NCBI RefSeq assembly: GCF_000721495.1
Contig: NZ_JOHY01000031.1
Location: 1-64,000 of the forward strand
Length of the DNA stretch: 64,000 nt
Origin: Streptomyces sp. NRRL F-5123
GTDB taxonomy: Bacteria; Actinomycetota; Actinomycetes; Streptomycetales; Streptomycetaceae
Direction of reading: 5' to 3'
Below are positions 62,687 through 64,000 of this stretch, piece by piece (position 1 is the stretch's first letter; every line of letters starts with the position of its first letter). The notes below the pieces were generated by a model. It made no database searches and was not told the origin of the DNA. It saw nothing but the letters and a program-made list of their open reading frames with translations. The position numbers and the translations under genes are program-made.

Positions 62687-63805
62687 ATGGACACCTCTGC
62701 TGCCATCACGCCCGTTTTCTGCACGATCATCCCGCCGCACGTCCTGGACAAACTGGCCCGTCACGACGACCCGGCGCTGTCCGGCCCCGCCCGCCGCACC
62801 CTGGAGCACGACGCCCGCGAGCGCACCCGGCGGCACCTGGCCGCGGCGCTCGGCCCCACCGTGCGGCACACCGGCGCCGCGTCCGACAAGCCGCAGCGCA
62901 CGATCTACGACGCCGGGCACCAGGACAACCTGCCCGGCAGCAAGGTGCGCGCCGAGGGCGCCGCCCCGTCCGCCGACGCGAGCGTCAACCGCGCGTACGA
63001 CGCGCTCGGCGCGACCTTCGAGACGTATCTGAAGGCCTACGGCCGGCACTCCATCGACGACCAGGGCCTGCCGCTCGTCGCGTCCGTGCACTACCTGAAG
63101 GACTACAACAACGCCTTCTGGAACGGCGAGCAGATGGTCTTCGGGGACGGCGACGGCCGGATCTTCCTCGACTTCACCCTCCCGCTGGACGTGATCGGCC
63201 ACGAGCTGACGCACGGCGTGACGCAGTACACCGCCAACCTGGACTACCAGGGCCAGTCCGGCGCGCTCAACGAGTCGGTGTCCGACGTCTTCGGCAGCCT
63301 CATCAAGCAGTTCGCCGCCGGGCAGACCGCCGACCAGGCCGACTGGCTCATCGGGGCGGGCCTGCTCGCCCCCGGCGTCCACGGCGTCGCCCTGCGCTCG
63401 ATGAAGGAGCCCGGCACCGCGTACGACGACCCGCGGCTCGGCAAGGACCCGCAGCCCGCGGACATGGCCCACTACGTGCGCACCTCCCAGGACAACGGCG
63501 GCGTGCACATCAACTCCGGCATCCCCAACCGCGCCTTCTACCTCACCGCGGCCGCGATCGGCGGCCACGCCTGGGAGAAGGCCGGCCAGGTCTGGTACGA
63601 CACCCTGACCGGCGGATCCCTTTCCGCCGACGCCCAGTTCGCCGACTTCGCCGCGGCCACCGTCGCCGCGGCCACCGCACGCTACGGTGAGGGGGACGAG
63701 AGCCGCGCGGTCCAGGCCGCCTGGCACGAGGTCGGCGTCAAGCCCGCCGCGCACCACGGCACCGGCGTCCCCCGCCAGCAGCCCGGCCAGCCCCAGGAGG
63801 TGTGA
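62687..63805 (+). CDS. protealysin-like M4 metalloprotease
   Basis: This encodes 372 residues from the ATG at 62687. Zinc ligands are His172 and His176 in DVIGHELTHGVT and Glu196 in ALNESVSDVFG; the catalytic Glu is 173, and GGVHINSGIPNRAFY is the substrate-binding His. The first 60 residues are a short propeptide with the IIPPHVLDKLA motif of the protealysin group. No signal peptide is present, so it is probably cytosolic or released without the Sec route. The next gene looks like its inhibitor. Confidence 0.92.
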   Translation: MDTSAAITPVFCTIIPPHVLDKLARHDDPALSGPARRTLEHDARERTRRHLAAALGPTVRHTGAASDKPQRTIYDAGHQDNLPGSKVRAEGAAPSADASVNRAYDALGATFETYLKAYGRHSIDDQGLPLVASVHYLKDYNNAFWNGEQMVFGDGDGRIFLDFTLPLDVIGHELTHGVTQYTANLDYQGQSGALNESVSDVFGSLIKQFAAGQTADQADWLIGAGLLAPGVHGVALRSMKEPGTAYDDPRLGKDPQPADMAHYVRTSQDNGGVHINSGIPNRAFYLTAAAIGGHAWEKAGQVWYDTLTGGSLSADAQFADFAAATVAAATARYGEGDESRAVQAAWHEVGVKPAAHHGTGVPRQQPGQPQEV

Positions 63806-63813
63806 GCCCGCCG

Positions 63814-64000
63814 ATGCGTATCGAGGTGACCCGCTCCGGCGGTTTCGCGGGCCTGTCCCGGCACGCCGTCCTGGACACCGCCGCCCGCCCGGACGCGGAT
63901 CACCTCCACGCCCTGGCCCGCTCCGCCCTGGCCGCACCCCCCACGGTCCCGACGCCGACGCGCGACGGCTTCACGTACACCGTCACCGTCGACGGCCGCA
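63814..64000 (+). CDS. emfourin-like protealysin inhibitor (partial)
   Basis: The open frame starts at the ATG at 63814, 9 bases after the protease stop, and runs off the window after 62 residues. It opens MRIEVTRSGGFAGLSRHAV, close to emfourin proteins, which occur next to protealysin-like M4 genes and bind and inhibit them. The pair suggests an autonomous protease-inhibitor operon. Only the N-terminus can be checked here. Confidence 0.75.
   Translation, partial: MRIEVTRSGGFAGLSRHAVLDTAARPDADHLHALARSALAAPPTVPTPTRDGFTYTVTVDGR

Overview
The window is very GC-rich actinobacterial chromosome with dense genes, frequent 4-base ATGA/GTGA overlaps and many GTG starts. The gene set and order (hrdA-type sigma factor, dnaG, dgt, nirBD, ppdK, dusB, glyS, znuACB-zur, uppS, recO, leuA) match what I recall of the Streptomyces coelicolor SCO24xx-SCO25xx core, so I read it as a Streptomyces or close relative. 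No phage, transposase, CRISPR array, rRNA or tRNA was seen.

Layout. 0-3.7 kb: a lipoprotein plus secreted-protein pair, a DUF3048 lipoprotein and a VapBC module. 3.7-6.4 kb: MarR regulator, isochorismatase-fold hydrolase and MFS exporter. 6.4-16.3 kb: a divergent sulfur island. An amino-acid-type ABC transporter runs leftward and four luciferase-like FMN monooxygenases plus a DUF1684 protein run rightward; each arm starts with a short leader peptide of the actinobacterial RRH(V/I)DL...LC type and a matching promoter. 16.5-25.1 kb: SnoaL-like protein, HrdA-like sigma factor, DnaG, acetyltransferase, ferredoxin reductase, I36-type secreted protein, sirohydrochlorin chelatase and Dgt. 25.3-31.7 kb: SanA/YdcF-like protein, GH25 lysozyme, a fused I36/FG-GAP secreted protein, GntR-OsmC pair and GlxA-type regulator with a cysteine hydrolase. 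31.9-38.4 kb: nirBD, a stand-alone CBM2 protein, a LacI regulator, and a deazaflavin-reductase/hemerythrin fusion divergent from a MarR regulator. 38.5-49.9 kb: ppdK, dusB, an MFS-MarR operon, TetR, an MmyB-type regulator divergent from a second MFS exporter, and glyS. 50-54.8 kb: znuACB-zur, uppS, recO. 54.9-59.5 kb: a two-component system and an MMPL transporter. 59.7-64 kb: TerB-like protein, leuA with its Leu attenuator leader, and an M4 protealysin-like protease followed by an emfourin-like gene cut by the window end.

Regulation is unusually readable. There are dyad operators beside vapBC, three MarR-type genes, a GntR gene and an MFS/MmyB pair; two Zur-box-like sites over a znuA promoter that looks leaderless; a possible GlnR site before nirB; a Leu-codon attenuator before leuA; and strong hairpin terminators at many gene ends. 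Four intergenic regions (30.0, 41.7, 48.4 and 57.1 kb) hold related, mostly inverted mosaic repeats.

The most interesting unit is the sulfur island at 6.4-16.3 kb. Its gene content recalls Bacillus ytm/yxe organosulfur operons, but it is split into two divergent arms, each apparently under its own Cys-type leader peptide. All assignments come from reading the sequence by eye; no database search was run.
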